Positions 11,253-20,895 of a DNA stretch of 64,000 nt are shown here, one piece after another. The position numbers were made by a program, and so were the translations under genes. The notes under the pieces were generated by a model that had not been told where the DNA came from, searched no databases, and worked only from the letters and a program-made list of their open reading frames with translations. This DNA is from Microlunatus sagamiharensis (GTDB taxonomy: Bacteria > Actinomycetota > Actinomycetes > Propionibacteriales > Propionibacteriaceae). Location of the stretch: positions 1,426,001 to 1,490,000 of the forward strand of contig NZ_LT629799.1 of NCBI RefSeq assembly GCF_900105785.1, read 5' to 3'. Numbering within the stretch: position 1 is the stretch's first letter; the number at the start of each line of letters is the position of its first letter.

Positions 11253-12893
11253 GTGGCCCAGGAGACGGCGGCGGACTGGTGGCGGACCGCGGTGGTCTAC
11301 CAGGTCTACCCGCGCAGCTTCGCCGACAGCGACGGCAACGGCATCGGTGACCTCGAGGGCGTCCGCGCCCACGTCGACCACCTGGTTGCGCTCGGGGTCG
11401 ACGCGGTCTGGCTGAGCCCCTTCTACCCGTCGGCGCTCGCCGACGGCGGCTACGACATCGACGACTACCGCGACGTCGCGCCCGAGCTGGGCACGCTCGC
11501 CGACTTCGACGCGATGACCGAGGCGCTGCACGCCCACGGCATCAAGGTGGTCGTCGACATCGTGCCCAACCACACCTCCGACCGGCACCGCTGGTTCCCC
11601 GCGGCGCTCGCCGCCGGGCGGGGCTCCGACGAGCGGGACCGCTACGTCTTCCGCGAGGGCAAGGGGCCCGACGGCACCGAGCCGCCGACGGACTGGGAGA
11701 GCGACTTCGGGGGGTCGGCGTGGACCCGGGTCGAGGACGGGCAGTGGTACCTGCACCTGTTCGCGCCCGAGCAGCCCGACCTGAACTGGGACCGTCGCGA
11801 CGTGCGGGAGGAGTTCCTGACCACGTTGCGCTTCTGGGCCGACCGCGGCGTCGACGGCTTCCGCGTCGACGTCGCCAACCTGCTGGTCAAGGACCTGACC
11901 GAGCCACTCCCGGACCGGGCCGCGCTCCGCACGCTGACCGACGGCAACCACCCGTACGAGGACCGCGACGCCGTCCAGGAGGTGTACGCGGAGTGGCGCA
12001 CCTTGTTCGACAGCTACGACCCGCCGCGGATGGCGGTCGCGGAGGCCTGGGTGCCGGCGCACCGCCGAGCTCGCTACGCGAGCCCGCAGAGCCTGGGGCA
12101 GGCGTTCAACTTCGACCTGCTCACCGCGCCGTGGGCGCCCGGCGCCTGGCGCGACGTGATCACCGAGAACCTCGACCTGGCCGCCGAGAGCGGCTCGACG
12201 TCGACCTGGGTGCTGTCCAACCACGACGTCATCCGCCACCCCACCCGCTACGGCATCACCGCCGCGGCGGGGCAGCCGAACGAGATCGGCTACATCCCCG
12301 CGTTCGGCGTGGACCCGTCGATCACCGTCGACGAGGAGCTCGGCGCCCGGCGCGCCCGCGCGGCCACGCTGCTGATGCTGGCCCTGCCCGGGTCGGCGTA
12401 CGTCTACCAGGGCGAGGAGCTCGGCCTCTTCGAGGTCGCCGACATCCCGGCGGAGCAGCGCCAGGACCCGACCTTCTTCCGCACTGGCGGGCAGCGGCTC
12501 GGGCGCGACGGCTGCCGGGTGCCGCTGCCGTGGACGAGCGAGCCGCCGTCGTTCGGGTTCAGCCCCGCCGACGCCTCCGCCCCGCCGCACCTGCCGCAAC
12601 CGGCCTGGTTCGGAGGGTTCAGCGTCGAGCGCGAGGCCGGGGACGACGCCTCGAGCCTCTCGCTCTACCGTGCGGCCCTGCGGCTGCGGCGCGCGCTGAC
12701 GCAGGGCGAGGGCCTGATCTGGGAGGCGTCCGGGCCGGAGGTCCTGCACGTCGTGCGCGTGGGCGGCTGGCACGTGCTGACGAACTTCGGCGACGAGCCG
12801 GTGGACGTCCCGTCCGGGGAGGTCGTCCTGACCAGCGGGCCGCTCGTCGACGGGCAGGTGCCGACCGACACCACCGTGTGGGTCCGCGCATGA
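11253..12893 (+). CDS. GH13 alpha-glucosidase
   Basis: This 546-residue cytoplasmic glycoside hydrolase family 13 enzyme starts at GTG 11253. The GH13 regions are clear: DIVPNHTS (102-109), GFRVDVAN with nucleophile Asp206, AEAWVP with acid/base Glu264, and LSNHDVIRH with Asp325. No signal peptide is present. Its architecture matches oligo-1,6-glucosidase/alpha-glucosidase enzymes that cleave alpha-glucosides taken up by the cell. It overlaps the threonine aldolase gene by four bases (ATGA), so the two are translationally coupled, although their reactions seem unrelated. Confidence 0.92.
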   Translation: MAQETAADWWRTAVVYQVYPRSFADSDGNGIGDLEGVRAHVDHLVALGVDAVWLSPFYPSALADGGYDIDDYRDVAPELGTLADFDAMTEALHAHGIKVVVDIVPNHTSDRHRWFPAALAAGRGSDERDRYVFREGKGPDGTEPPTDWESDFGGSAWTRVEDGQWYLHLFAPEQPDLNWDRRDVREEFLTTLRFWADRGVDGFRVDVANLLVKDLTEPLPDRAALRTLTDGNHPYEDRDAVQEVYAEWRTLFDSYDPPRMAVAEAWVPAHRRARYASPQSLGQAFNFDLLTAPWAPGAWRDVITENLDLAAESGSTSTWVLSNHDVIRHPTRYGITAAAGQPNEIGYIPAFGVDPSITVDEELGARRARAATLLMLALPGSAYVYQGEELGLFEVADIPAEQRQDPTFFRTGGQRLGRDGCRVPLPWTSEPPSFGFSPADASAPPHLPQPAWFGGFSVEREAGDDASSLSLYRAALRLRRALTQGEGLIWEASGPEVLHVVRVGGWHVLTNFGDEPVDVPSGEVVLTSGPLVDGQVPTDTTVWVRA

Positions 12894-13975
12894 GCGCCCC
12901 GCTGCACGACGCCCCGCTCCACGACCCGGGCTGGCGGGGCTTCGCCAGCGACAACTATGCCGGCGTCCACCCCGAGGTGCTCGAGGCGCTGGCCCGCGCG
13001 AACGGCGGGCACCAGGTCTCCTACGGCGAGGACGCGTACACCGCGCGGCTGCAGGAGGTCGTCCGCGAGCACCTGGGCGGGCGGGCGGAGACCTTCCCCG
13101 TGTTCAACGGCACCGGCGGCAACGTCGTCGCGCTGACCAGCGTGCTGCCCCGGTGGGGCGCGGTGGTCTGCACGGCGAACGCGCACATCCACACCGACGA
13201 GGCCGGCGCGCCGGAGCGGATGACCGGGCTCAAGCTGCTGCCCGTGGCGTCGCCGGACGGAAGGCTCACGCCGTCGCTCGTCGACCAGGAGGCGTGGGGC
13301 TGGGGCGACGAGCACCGCGCCCAGCCGCTCGCGGTGAGCATCACCCAGAGCACCGAGCTCGGGACGCTCTACACCCCCGACGAGGTCGCGGCGCTCGCCG
13401 AGCACGCCCACGCACGCGGGATGGCGCTGCACCTCGACGGCGCCCGGATCTGGAACGCCGCCGCCGCGCTCGGGGTCGACTTCCGGGCGTTCACCGCCGA
13501 CGCCGGCGTGGACGTGCTGACCTTCGGCGGCACCAAGAACGGCCTGCTCGGGGTCGAGGCCGTCGTCGTGCTCGACCCGGACCGCGCGACCGGGCTGCCC
13601 TACCTGCGCAAGCTGACGATGCAGCTGACCAGCAAGATGCGCTTCGCCTCCGCGCAGCTGCTGGCGCTCTTCGACGACGACCTCGGGATGCGCAGCGCCG
13701 CCCACGCCAACGAGATGGCGGCCCGGCTGCGCGCGGGGCTCGAGCCGGGCGTGGCGGACGGTTCGCTGCCTGGCGTGTCCTTCGCGTACCCGACGCAGGC
13801 CAATGCCGTCTTCGTCGCGCTGCCGCCCGGCGTCACCGACCGGATGCGGGAGCGCGTCCGCTTCTACGACTGGGACACCCCGCGCGGGGTCGTGCGCTGG
13901 ATGTGCTCGTGGGACACCACCGAGGCCGACGTCGACGCCTTCGTCGCCGTCGTCCACGAGGAGCTCGCGCGCTGA
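12890..13975 (+). CDS. Low-specificity L-threonine aldolase
   Basis: This 361-residue PLP-dependent fold-type I enzyme has the beta-eliminating lyase pattern: FNGTGGNV (72-79) binds the cofactor phosphate, Asp183 in HLDGAR pairs with the pyridine nitrogen, and Lys216 in FGGTKNG is the Schiff-base lysine. It should cleave L-threonine or L-allo-threonine to glycine and acetaldehyde. The start is fixed by the ATGA overlap with the upstream GH13 gene. The length fits the family. A strong stem-loop lies about 70 bases after its stop. Confidence 0.9.
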   Translation: MSAPLHDAPLHDPGWRGFASDNYAGVHPEVLEALARANGGHQVSYGEDAYTARLQEVVREHLGGRAETFPVFNGTGGNVVALTSVLPRWGAVVCTANAHIHTDEAGAPERMTGLKLLPVASPDGRLTPSLVDQEAWGWGDEHRAQPLAVSITQSTELGTLYTPDEVAALAEHAHARGMALHLDGARIWNAAAALGVDFRAFTADAGVDVLTFGGTKNGLLGVEAVVVLDPDRATGLPYLRKLTMQLTSKMRFASAQLLALFDDDLGMRSAAHANEMAARLRAGLEPGVADGSLPGVSFAYPTQANAVFVALPPGVTDRMRERVRFYDWDTPRGVVRWMCSWDTTEADVDAFVAVVHEELAR

Positions 13976-14043
13976 GTCGGAGGTCCCGGGCAAGAAGTTC
14001 TGCGGCAGCTGTAACGCCGCCCGCCTCGGAGCGATGTACCTGT

Positions 14044-14093
14044 CGAGAGGCAGCGACTACCTGAACCCCCGAGCAGGCATTCGCTGCCTCTCG
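14044..14093 (+). terminator. Long stem-loop after threonine aldolase gene
   Basis: Perfect 13-base arms (CGAGAGGCAGCGA at 14044-14056, complement at 14081-14093) enclose a 24-base loop that can itself pair CCTG with CAGG. It separates the GH13/aldolase pair from the polyketide synthase operon. It is probably a terminator. Confidence 0.6.
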
Positions 14094-14270
14094 TCATGCC
14101 CGGACCCGGTCGGCCCGGCGCTGCCGACCGGCACCGCCGCCGCGCCCCGGCGCGTGGACGCGACGCCGGGCGGCCTCGCCTGCGGGTCGTCCTCACCGCG
14201 CGGGAGCGGTGGGCGCCGGGCGCCGGCACGTCCTGCTCCCGGCCTTCGTTCCCGTGCTGGGGATAGCGTC

Positions 14271-15458
14271 GTGGGTGCCACGACCCGCAGCCAGCCGAAT
14301 CGAGGGAGGGCGTCGCTCCTGACCGCCGACCGATCCACCCGTCCGGTGTTCGTCCGGGCGCTGGGCACCGCGGTGCCCGTCACCGTGCTGCACCAGCCCG
14401 CGCTCCGCGACCTGCTCGCCGCCCAGCCGGGGCTCAGCCGGCTCGGGCTGCGCCGGCTGCACGCGGCCTTCGACGCCTCGGGCATCGACACGCGCCACAG
14501 CGTGGTCGGGGAGTTCCAGGCCGCGCCCGAGGCCGCCGAGCCGTGGCTCGTGGACCTGGCGGGGGAGCGGGTGCTGGCGCCCTCGACCGGGACCCGCAAC
14601 GCCGCGTACGTCCGCGAGGCGCCCGCGCTGTTCCTGGCCGCGGCCAAGCAGGCGCTGGCCTCGACCGACCTCGCCCCGGACGACGTGACCCACGTGGTCA
14701 CGGTCTCCTGCACCGGCTTCTTCGCCCCCGGGCCCGATCACGTGCTCGTGCGCCAGCTGGGGCTGCCGCCCACGACCCAGCGCTTCCACCTCGGATTCAT
14801 GGGCTGCTACGGCGCCTTCCCGGGCCTGCGGCTCGCCGACGCGATCTGCCGCGCCGACCCCGACGCCGTGGTGCTCGTGGTCTGCGCCGAGCTCTGCTCG
14901 CTGCACCTGCACACCGGCGACGACCTCGACACGATCCTCGCCTCGTCGCTGTTCGCCGACGGCGCCGCCGCCGTCGTGCTGAGCGGCCGCGCGCCTGCGG
15001 CCGGCGAGGACGTCGTCACCCTCGACGCGCTCGGCACCACGCTGAGCGAGGAGGGCGAGGCCGACATGGCCTGGACCATCGGCGACCTCGGCTTCGACAT
15101 GGTCCTGAGCAAGCACGTGCCGCGGATCCTCGGCTCGTCGCTGCCCGCCGCGGTCCCGTCGCTGCTCGGCGACGTCGAGCCCGCCGCGATCGACCGCTGG
15201 GCGATCCACCCGGGCGGGCGCAGCGTGCTCGACCACGTGCAGGACGCGCTCGGGCTCGACGACGACGACCTCGCCCCGTCGCGGGACGTGCTGCGCCGGT
15301 TCGGGAACATGTCGAGCGCCACCGTCCTGTTCGTGCTCGCCGAGCTGCTGCGCCGGCCCGCCACGGCCGACGAGACGCTGGCGGCGATGGCCTTCGGGCC
15401 CGGGCTGACCGTCGAGAGCGCGCTGCTGACGCGCCGGACGGGCACGAGCGCCGCGTGA
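14271..15458 (+). CDS. Type III polyketide synthase
   Basis: This chalcone/stilbene synthase-fold protein is about 395 residues from GTG 14271. The Cys-His-Asn triad is present: Cys147 in TVSCTGFFAPG, His313 in AIHPGGRS and Asn346 in RFGNMSSA. Such enzymes extend an acyl-CoA starter with malonyl-CoA and cyclise the product; resorcinols, pyrones and tetrahydroxynaphthalene are known products. The start is uncertain: a CTG at 14319 has GGGAGGG eight bases upstream. The stop overlaps the methyltransferase GTG (GTGA), marking a four-gene operon. Confidence 0.92.
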   Translation: MGATTRSQPNRGRASLLTADRSTRPVFVRALGTAVPVTVLHQPALRDLLAAQPGLSRLGLRRLHAAFDASGIDTRHSVVGEFQAAPEAAEPWLVDLAGERVLAPSTGTRNAAYVREAPALFLAAAKQALASTDLAPDDVTHVVTVSCTGFFAPGPDHVLVRQLGLPPTTQRFHLGFMGCYGAFPGLRLADAICRADPDAVVLVVCAELCSLHLHTGDDLDTILASSLFADGAAAVVLSGRAPAAGEDVVTLDALGTTLSEEGEADMAWTIGDLGFDMVLSKHVPRILGSSLPAAVPSLLGDVEPAAIDRWAIHPGGRSVLDHVQDALGLDDDDLAPSRDVLRRFGNMSSATVLFVLAELLRRPATADETLAAMAFGPGLTVESALLTRRTGTSAA

Positions 15459-16150
15459 CCGACCTCGCCCGGCGCGACACCGGGGTCGTCGAGCTGATGG
15501 ACGACCCGGCCTGCGACCTGCGCCTGCTGGAGCGCACCTACGCGCAGTTCCGCGTCGTCAACCGCCTCGTCTCCGGCTGGCGCGGCCTGTACGCGGGCAC
15601 GCTCCGGCCCCTGCTGGCGGCCCGGGAGCGACCGACGCTGCTCGACGTCGGCTTCGGCGGCGGCGACATCTCCGTCGCGCTGGCCACCTGGGCCCGACGC
15701 GACGGGATCGACCTCGCGGTCACCGCGATCGACCCCGACCCGCGGGCGGCCGCGTACGTCGCCCGGCGTCCGGCGCCCGACGGCGTGACCTTCCGGCGGG
15801 CGAGCAGCGCCGACCTCGTGGCGCAGGGCCGCCGCTTCGACGTCGTCGTGTCCAACCACGTGCTCCACCACCTCGACGACGCCGCCCTCCAGGACCTCCT
15901 GGCCGACACCGAGCGCCTCGCCACCGGTCTCGCGCTGCACAACGACCTGCGCCGCTCCCGGCTCGCGCACGCCGCGTACGGCGTCGTCACCGCGCCGCTG
16001 GCGCGGACGTCGTTCCTGCGCACCGACGGTCTGCTGTCGATCCGCCGCAGCCACGTGCCCGCCGAGCTCGCGGGCGTCCGCGACGGCTGGACCGCGGAGC
16101 CGCTCGGCCGGTTCCGGCTGCTGCTGCGCCACGAGCCGGGGACGGCGTGA
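15455..16150 (+). CDS. SAM-dependent methyltransferase of the PKS operon
   Basis: This 231-residue class I methyltransferase has motif I LLDVGFGGGDISVAL (about 61-75), an acidic end of strand 2 (AIDPDPRA), and a VVSNHVLHHLDD segment after motif IV. It resembles UbiE/small-molecule methyltransferases. The GTG start overlaps the PKS stop, and its own stop overlaps the next start in the same way. It likely O- or C-methylates the polyketide, as SrsB does in the Streptomyces alkylresorcinol pathway; that specific role is inferred. Confidence 0.85.
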   Translation: MTDLARRDTGVVELMDDPACDLRLLERTYAQFRVVNRLVSGWRGLYAGTLRPLLAARERPTLLDVGFGGGDISVALATWARRDGIDLAVTAIDPDPRAAAYVARRPAPDGVTFRRASSADLVAQGRRFDVVVSNHVLHHLDDAALQDLLADTERLATGLALHNDLRRSRLAHAAYGVVTAPLARTSFLRTDGLLSIRRSHVPAELAGVRDGWTAEPLGRFRLLLRHEPGTA

Positions 16151-16497
16151 GCGGCCCGCGCCCGGTCGTGCTCTTCGCGGCGGCGACGACCAGCTACGTC
16201 GCCAACGTCGCCCTGGGCACCTCCGCCGCCACCGGGCTCGTCCGCACCCACCGCTTCCGCTGGGTGCACCACGCGGTCTACGTCAGCACCAGCGTCCTGG
16301 CCGGGGCGGCCGCGAGCAGCCTGCTCTGGAGCCCCAGCCGCGCCGGGCTGCGGCTGCTCCCCGCCGCCGTGCCGCTGGCCGTCGTGCCGTACGTCTCCGC
16401 TCGCTCGCGGCGCCACCCGCTGCTCGCCCTGAGCGCGGCGCCGTTCTTCGTCGCGAGCCTGACCGCAGCCCTGAAGGAGCAGCATGGAGTTCCTTGA
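16147..16497 (+). CDS. Small membrane protein of the PKS operon
   Basis: This 116-residue protein has about four hydrophobic helices (roughly 8-22, 42-58, 67-85 and 94-107) separated by Arg-rich turns. Start GTG 16147 overlaps the methyltransferase stop, and the 3' end overlaps the nitroreductase gene by 14 bases, so it is clearly part of the operon. I do not recognise a family. Its place between tailoring enzymes suggests it anchors the pathway or its lipid-like product at the membrane; this is inference. Confidence 0.65.
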   Translation: MSGPRPVVLFAAATTSYVANVALGTSAATGLVRTHRFRWVHHAVYVSTSVLAGAAASSLLWSPSRAGLRLLPAAVPLAVVPYVSARSRRHPLLALSAAPFFVASLTAALKEQHGVP

Positions 16498-17290
16498 CGT
16501 CGTCCGCCGTCGCAAGACCACGAACGGGCCGTTCCGTCCCGACCCGGTCAGCGAGGAGCACCAGCGCCTGCTGATGGAGGTCGCCGGGCGCGCGCCCTCG
16601 CAGCTCAACAGCCAGCCGTGGCGCTTCTGCGTGGTCGACGACCGCGCGGTCATCGAGCAGGTCGCCGACATCAGCGGGTCGAGCATGACCACCGCCATGT
16701 CGAACGGCACCTTCTTCGAGCGCTACAAGCCGTACTTCCGCTTCTCCGCCGCAGAGATGGCCGAGAAGCGGAGCGGCATGCTCTTCGACAAGCTGCCGGT
16801 GCCGCTGCGACCGTTCACCAAGCAGGTCTTCACCGCCCGCGGGCAGAAGATCATGAACCAGCTGCGCGTCCCGCAGACCCTCGGCGCGGAGAACCGCAAG
16901 CTCGTCGCCGGCTCGCCGCTGCTGCTCGCGGTGATGCTGGACCGGGCCGAGTACCGCCCGGGCCAGCTGTCGAGCTTCTACTCGCTGTTCAGCATGGGCG
17001 CGGCCATGGAGAACGTCTGGCTGACCACCGTCGAGATCGGCATGGGCATCCAGTTCGTGTCCTTCCCGATGGAGGTCGAGGGGCAGTGGGACCGCCTCGT
17101 CGAGCTCTTCGGCGTGCCCGACGACCTCGAGCTGATGGCGGTCTACCGGCTCGGCTACCTGCCGGAGCAGTCGTCCCGCCCGGCCATCGACTGGTCGAGC
17201 CACGAGCGCCGGCTGCCGTCGCAGTACGTGTTCCGCAACTCCTGCGCGACGCCGCAGGAGGGCTGGGACGAGCCCGCCGCGCAGCCCTGA
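16484..17290 (+). CDS. Nitroreductase family oxidoreductase
   Basis: This 268-residue flavin enzyme has the N-terminal [13 protein letters not shown] contact, [10 protein letters not shown] (residues 37-46, a standard nitroreductase cofactor motif), and [20 protein letters not shown] in the dimer core. It is longer than classic 200-residue nitroreductases because of an insert around residues 75-130. It is coupled to the PKS operon by a 14-base overlap. It could perform a reduction or dehydrogenation of the aromatic polyketide, in the place where other clusters have a flavin monooxygenase. Confidence 0.88.
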   Translation: MEFLDVVRRRKTTNGPFRPDPVSEEHQRLLMEVAGRAPSQLNSQPWRFCVVDDRAVIEQVADISGSSMTTAMSNGTFFERYKPYFRFSAAEMAEKRSGMLFDKLPVPLRPFTKQVFTARGQKIMNQLRVPQTLGAENRKLVAGSPLLLAVMLDRAEYRPGQLSSFYSLFSMGAAMENVWLTTVEIGMGIQFVSFPMEVEGQWDRLVELFGVPDDLELMAVYRLGYLPEQSSRPAIDWSSHERRLPSQYVFRNSCATPQEGWDEPAAQP

Positions 17291-17312
17291 CGAGCGCTGG
17301 TCCCGGGCGGGG

Positions 17313-17816
17313 TCAGCCCTGCGGGTCCCGTCGGCCACGCAGCGCCTGGGCCGTGGGAACGAGGGTGAGCACCACGAGCACGACGACCACGCCGACGGCC
17401 GCGACCGCGCCGCCGCGCGCACCCTCGGCGACGTCGAAGACCAGCAGCACCGTGCCCGTCATCGTCAGCCCGAGGCCGCAGAGCGCCGACATCAGCAGCC
17501 GGTGCCCGATGCGGACCACCTCGCCCTTCTGGTGGCGGCGGAAGAGCCGCCGGTGCAGCACGACCGACGACATGGCCAGCGCCGTGGTCAGGGTCGAGAG
17601 CAGGACCAGGACGAGGTAGAGGGCGTGCTGGAAGGAGGTGAGCGTGTCGAAGCGCGGCTGGAAGACGATCGTCAGCAGGAAGCCGCTGAGGATCTGCGTG
17701 CCCGTCTGCACGATGCGCGTCTCCTGGAGCAGCTCGTTCCAGTTGCGGTCGCTGCGCTGGTCGGCGGACTCGCGGCGCCCGTCGAGCGCGTCGACGTCCT
17801 CCTCGTTCGCCACCAC
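17313..17816 (-). CDS. DUF6328-like membrane protein
   Basis: This 167-residue protein has an N-terminal cytoplasmic segment (NWNELLQETRIVQTGTQILS) followed by four membrane helices (about 43-55, 65-85, 104-128 and 134-155). The Q-T-G-x-Q-I-L-x-G-F pattern leading into helix 1 is what I recognise as DUF6328. Function is unknown. It is convergent with the nitroreductase gene and transcribed alone. Confidence 0.75.
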   Translation of the reverse strand: MVANEEDVDALDGRRESADQRSDRNWNELLQETRIVQTGTQILSGFLLTIVFQPRFDTLTSFQHALYLVLVLLSTLTTALAMSSVVLHRRLFRRHQKGEVVRIGHRLLMSALCGLGLTMTGTVLLVFDVAEGARGGAVAAVGVVVVLVVLTLVPTAQALRGRRDPQG

Positions 17817-17992
17817 ACGTCCTCCTCGGGCCCGGTCCGCGGCGTGATCGTAGCGGCGCGCCCAGGAGGAGCGCCGTGCGCCGCCGTACGGTGGCCGCCG
17901 GTCGGCAGGCGGCGTAGGAGCAGCACGGAGGTGCGCGGACGAGCGGGACCGGACGGGTCGGGCGGCTGGCCACGGCCTGGGCGCAGGGCGCC

Positions 17993-18436
17993 GTGTCGGG
18001 GCTCGCGGGTGTGGCGGTCATGACCGCCGGGGAGAAGCTCGAGCAGGCGCTGACGGGCCGGCCGGGCTCCTTCGTCCCGGCACGGGCGCTGCTGACCCTG
18101 CTGGGGCGCGCGCCGGGCGACGGCGAGCAGCCGCCGGTGTGGAACCACCTGATGCACTGGGGGACCGGGGCGATGGTCGGCGGCCTGCGCGGGGTCTGGG
18201 CCGTCACCGGGATCCGCGGCCCGGTGGCGAACACCTGGCACACCGTGGTCCGCCTGGCCGTCGACCAGACCATCGAGAACGCGACCGGGGTCGGGGCGCC
18301 GCCGACGTCATGGCCGGTGCTCGAGCAGGCCGTCGACGTCGTGCACAAGGCCGTCCACGCCACGGTCACCGGGACGGTCGCCGACCGCTGGATCTCGCCG
18401 GCGCTCCGCTCGTCCCGCGGCCGGACGAGCCTCTGA
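17993..18436 (+). CDS. Conserved-looking protein, unknown function
   Basis: This 147-residue frame begins at GTG 17993, but protein-like sequence in the same frame (RLATAWAQGAVSGLAG) runs upstream to about 17960, so the real start may be non-canonical or missed. Visible features are EQPPVWNHLMHWGTGAMVGG and RLAVDQTIENATGVG, weakly hydrophobic with conserved-looking Trp and His. One or two membrane helices are possible. I do not recognise a family. Confidence 0.55.
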   Translation: MSGLAGVAVMTAGEKLEQALTGRPGSFVPARALLTLLGRAPGDGEQPPVWNHLMHWGTGAMVGGLRGVWAVTGIRGPVANTWHTVVRLAVDQTIENATGVGAPPTSWPVLEQAVDVVHKAVHATVTGTVADRWISPALRSSRGRTSL

Positions 18437-18940
18437 GGCGCACGGGCGAGCGTTCGCCTGTCCGCGGGTCTGGTGATGTCACCGGGCTCGACGCCGGCGG
18501 GGGCGCCGCGGAACCCGGGGATGCAGAAGCGGGACGAGGGGATGCTCGGGGGTTCATCTCCTCGTCCCGCCACGCACAAAACTAGAGCACCGCGGACCCC
18601 CTGTGCCGCCGATCCGGCGTCAGGAACCGGCCACGTCCGGAACATGACATCCCCGCGTCGAGGTCTGGCCCCGGACGCCCGCCGGCCCTAGCGTCGCCGG
18701 GGACCGGCTGCGCTCGGAACCCGAAGCTCGAGGGATCGGTGGGCGGGCCCGGTCGGAGCCGGCCGACGTCCGCGTCGGTCGGCTCCTGCACCTTGACCCT
18801 CGCGCCGAGACCGCTCCCACCACCGCGGCCGGGGAGCACCGGGGGCGCACGCGTCCTGTCAGAGGGGTCACGTACGTTGCCGTCATATGGGTAAGGCCGT
18901 CCTGCCCGTCCGGCAGGCACAACTCCGAGGAGCGGCAACG
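18437..18940. other. Long intergenic leader with hairpins
   Basis: These 504 bases precede the secreted beta-helix gene. They hold a 16-base-pair stem-loop (18529-18570, listed separately) and another 14-base stem with a TCCG tetraloop (arms 18755-18768 and 18773-18786, one mismatch). The second could be a leader structure. I could not match it to a known riboswitch class. No coding frame looks real. Confidence 0.5.
18529..18570. terminator. 16-bp stem-loop downstream of 17993-18436
   Basis: Arms at 18529-18544 and 18555-18570 match at 15 of 16 positions (core GCGGGACGAGG/CCTCGTCCCGC), with a 10-base loop. It lies 93 bases after the upstream stop codon and probably terminates that transcript. 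Confidence 0.6.
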
Positions 18941-20887
18941 ATGCCCACCACTGACCCCCTGCGGCACCACCCCGCCGCACCCCCCACCCCACGCGTCACC
19001 GCCTGGCGACGACGCGTCGCCGCGCTGGCCGGCGTGGTCGCCCTCGGCGGCCTCGTCACCTCGGGGCTCGTCGCCCCGGCGCAGGCGGCTCCGGCCCAGC
19101 CCGTCGCCCCGTCCCGGCCGGCGGCACCCGCCGCGCCCGCGGGCCCGGCGCCGAAGGGTCCCGACCTGGGCCGCCACGTCACGCTGATCACGCCCGACCA
19201 ACCGCAGGCGCAGGTCCAGGCCGCCCTCGACGCCATCGCCGCGCGCCAGGTCGGCAACCAGTTCGGTCCCGAGCGGGACGCGATCCTCTTCGCCCCGGGC
19301 ACGTACGGCTCCACGGCGAGCCCGCTGATCTTCCAGGTCGGCTACTACACCGAGGTCGCCGGGCTGGGCCGCAACCCCGGTGACGTCGTGATCAACGGCG
19401 CCGTGAACGTCTACAACCAGTGCGAGAAGGACGCGGCCGGCAACGACACCAACTGCATCGCGCTGAACAACTTCTGGCGCTCGATGTCCAACCTGACGAT
19501 CAACCCGACCGGTGGGGAGGGGTGCCGCGCGAACACCGAGTTCTGGGCCGTGTCCCAGGCCTCGCCGCTGCGCCGGGTCGACGTCACCGGCCAGACCTCG
19601 CTCATGGACTACTGCACGGCCGGCCCGCAGCACGCCAGCGGCGGCTTCGTCGCCGACGCCCGCCTGCGCGCGGTGACGAACGGGTCGCAGCAGCAGTGGT
19701 TCACCCGCGACAGCACCATCGACAGCTGGTCGAACGCGGTCTGGAACCAGACCTTCGCCGGGGTGCAGGGTGCGCCCGCGCAGTCCTTCCCGGACCCGCA
19801 GTACACGACGCTGGCCACCACCCCGGTCAGCAAGGAGAAGCCCTACCTCTACCTCGACGCGAAGGGCCGCTACCGGGTCTTCGTGCCCGCGGTGCAGCGC
19901 GACAGCGCCGGCTACACCTGGGCCGACGGCCCGACGCCGGGCAGCTCGCTGCCGATCTCGAGCTTCTACGTGGCCCGGCCCTCGGACTCGGCGAAGAAGA
20001 TCGACGCCCAGCTGCGCCGGGGCAAGAACCTCCTCTTCACCCCCGGCGTCTACGGCATCGACCGCACCCTGCACGTCCGCCGGGCCGGCACCGTGGTGCT
20101 CGGCCTCGGTCTCGCGACGCTGACCGCCGAGAAGGGCGTGACGCCGGTCGAGGTCGCCGACGTGGCCGGGGTCGACGTCGCCGGCCTCACCATCGACGCC
20201 GGGACGAAGAACTCCGACGCGCTGCTGGTGCTCGGCAAGGGCGCCAAGCAGGGCCCGCGCGGCTGGACCAAGAAGGACCCGACGACCGTGCAGGACGTGT
20301 TCTTCCGCATCGGCGGCCCGCACGTCGGCAAGGCCTCCACCAGCCTCGTCGTCAACAGCGACCACGCCGTGCTCGACAACATCTGGGCCTGGCGCGCCGA
20401 CCACGGCGAGGGCGTCGGCTGGAAGGTCAACACCGCGGCGCAGGGCGTCGTCGTCAAGGGTGACGACGTGACCGCCACCGGGCTCTTCGTCGAGCACTAC
20501 CAGCGCTACAACGTCGTCTGGACGGGCGAGCGCGGCCGGACGGTGTTCTTCCAGAACGAGCTGCCCTACGACGCGCCGAACCAGGCGGCGTGGCGCCACG
20601 GCAGCACGCTCGGGTGGGCGGCGTACAAGGTCGGCGACAAGGTGAAGCACCACGACCTGTGGGCGGGCGGCTCGTACATCTACACCAACGTCGACCCGAC
20701 GCTGCACCTCTCGCACTCCTTCGAGGTGCCCGAGAACGGCGGCGTCCGGCTGCGCGACCTCGTGGTCGTCAGCCTGAACGGCGCCGGCACGATCGACCAC
20801 GTGGTCAACGACGTCGGCCCCTCGGTCGCGCCGAACCCCGCGGGCGGCAGCAGCATCGATTACCTGAGGTGCTTCCCGGTCTGCTGA
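18941..20887 (+). CDS. Secreted right-handed beta-helix protein, GH55-like
   Basis: This is a 648-residue exported protein. ATG 18941 has GAGGAG eight bases upstream; an earlier in-frame ATG (18887) lacks one. A signal peptide (RRRVAALAGVVALGGLVTSG, cleavage after AQA near residue 50) is followed by an Ala/Pro-rich linker. The body has repeating short strands (VVINGAVNVYNQ, VAGVDVAGLTIDAGT, ATGLFVEHYQRYNVVWTGE), as in GH55-type double beta-helix proteins, which include exo-beta-1,3-glucanases. Catalytic residues cannot be assigned by eye. With the GH81 gene at 34-36 kb it suggests extracellular beta-1,3-glucan processing. A perfect hairpin terminator follows. Confidence 0.75.
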   Translation: MPTTDPLRHHPAAPPTPRVTAWRRRVAALAGVVALGGLVTSGLVAPAQAAPAQPVAPSRPAAPAAPAGPAPKGPDLGRHVTLITPDQPQAQVQAALDAIAARQVGNQFGPERDAILFAPGTYGSTASPLIFQVGYYTEVAGLGRNPGDVVINGAVNVYNQCEKDAAGNDTNCIALNNFWRSMSNLTINPTGGEGCRANTEFWAVSQASPLRRVDVTGQTSLMDYCTAGPQHASGGFVADARLRAVTNGSQQQWFTRDSTIDSWSNAVWNQTFAGVQGAPAQSFPDPQYTTLATTPVSKEKPYLYLDAKGRYRVFVPAVQRDSAGYTWADGPTPGSSLPISSFYVARPSDSAKKIDAQLRRGKNLLFTPGVYGIDRTLHVRRAGTVVLGLGLATLTAEKGVTPVEVADVAGVDVAGLTIDAGTKNSDALLVLGKGAKQGPRGWTKKDPTTVQDVFFRIGGPHVGKASTSLVVNSDHAVLDNIWAWRADHGEGVGWKVNTAAQGVVVKGDDVTATGLFVEHYQRYNVVWTGERGRTVFFQNELPYDAPNQAAWRHGSTLGWAAYKVGDKVKHHDLWAGGSYIYTNVDPTLHLSHSFEVPENGGVRLRDLVVVSLNGAGTIDHVVNDVGPSVAPNPAGGSSIDYLRCFPVC

Positions 20888-20895
20888 CCCGGGAC

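Noticed and set aside
18755-18786. Hairpin leader of the beta-helix gene as a c-di-AMP riboswitch
   Set aside because: Only a simple stem with TCCG loop is seen; the conserved ydaO-type core was not found.
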